The notes under the pieces: generated by a model
The model's input: the letters and a program-made list of their open reading frames with translations, nothing else
What the model was told of the DNA's origin: nothing
Database searches by the model: none
Assembly: GCA_938014945.1 (NCBI GenBank)
Contig: CALLQH010000117.1
Location: forward strand, 1-5,919
Reading direction: 5' to 3'
From: an uncultured bacterium
GTDB taxonomy: Bacteria; Pseudomonadota; Alphaproteobacteria; SP197
DNA: 5,919 nt
Program-made: the position numbers and the translations under genes
Part shown: in pieces, positions 5,820 to 5,919 of the stretch
How positions within the stretch are numbered: the first letter of the stretch is position 1
How the letters are laid out: every line of letters starts with the position of its first letter

Positions 5820-5919
5820 GGCAGGCTCGCCTTTCGCATGTGGGACGTCTGGGGCTCGTCTACTGCCACCCTGCCCTCGTCGAAGACGAGGACCGTGTCG
5901 CACAGCACCATGGGTGCTT
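5816..5919 (-). CDS. ABC transporter ATP-binding subunit, C-terminal fragment (probable polysaccharide export)
   Basis: Only the last 33 codons plus two bases are in the window; the gene continues past the right edge. The visible peptide contains VLCDTVLVFDEGRVAVDE, which matches the stretch after the switch histidine in ABC ATPases (typically LCD-R-x-x-V-L-x-x-G-R-x). It ends about 18 residues after the DEGR element, so there is no long C-terminal carbohydrate-binding module like that of some Wzt O-antigen exporters. A short KpsT-like capsule or simple lipopolysaccharide exporter subunit fits better. The Walker A, signature and Walker B motifs lie outside the window, so the ATPase call rests on this tail and on the surface-glycan context. 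The stop codon overlaps the next gene's start. Confidence 0.6.
   Translation of the reverse strand, partial: APMVLCDTVLVFDEGRVAVDEPQTSHMRKASLP

Noticed and set aside
5820..5903. GTG start at 5903 extending the first methyltransferase by 28 residues
   Set aside because: The extension overlaps the ABC subunit's coherent C-terminal frame; the ATG at 5819 fits the ATGA overlap and the family N-terminus.

Overview
The window is a gene-dense, GC-rich stretch in which every supportable gene lies on the minus strand, so the operon reads from right to left. It suggests a high-GC proteobacterium, probably an alphaproteobacterium. That rests on base composition, codon choice and the flavour of the protein families only. 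No rRNA, tRNA, insertion sequence, CRISPR array, promoter or terminator is visible, and no gene-free stretch exceeds 19 bases.

In transcription order the window holds seven genes. (1) The last 33 codons of an ABC-transporter ATP-binding subunit, cut by the right edge. (2) A 242-aa class I SAM-dependent methyltransferase that overlaps it by ATGA. (3) A 475-aa GT-B-like glycosyltransferase/glycerophosphotransferase-type protein. (4) A NeuB-family nonulosonic (sialic) acid synthase. (5) A NeuC-family hydrolysing UDP-GlcNAc 2-epimerase. (6) A second, divergent SAM-dependent methyltransferase. (7) The CMP-nonulosonate cytidylyltransferase NeuA, cut by the left edge shortly before its C-terminus. 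Junctions are 3, 19, 4 and 17 nt gaps plus two overlaps (ATGA and TGATG), as expected for one translationally coupled transcript.

Together the genes describe synthesis and use of a sialic-acid-like nine-carbon sugar. NeuC makes the free 2-epimerised amino sugar, NeuB condenses it with phosphoenolpyruvate, NeuA activates the product with CTP, and the GT-like protein is a candidate for transferring it or another glycan unit. The ABC subunit points to export of a surface polysaccharide. The notable features are two unrelated methyltransferases in the operon, one placed between neuC and neuA, and a NeuB that departs from the textbook signature at several positions. Both hint at a modified (perhaps methylated) nonulosonic acid or a methyl-capped glycan. 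The exact sugar cannot be named from this window, because no dehydratase, aminotransferase or acetyltransferase that would distinguish legionaminic, pseudaminic and neuraminic acid pathways is present here.
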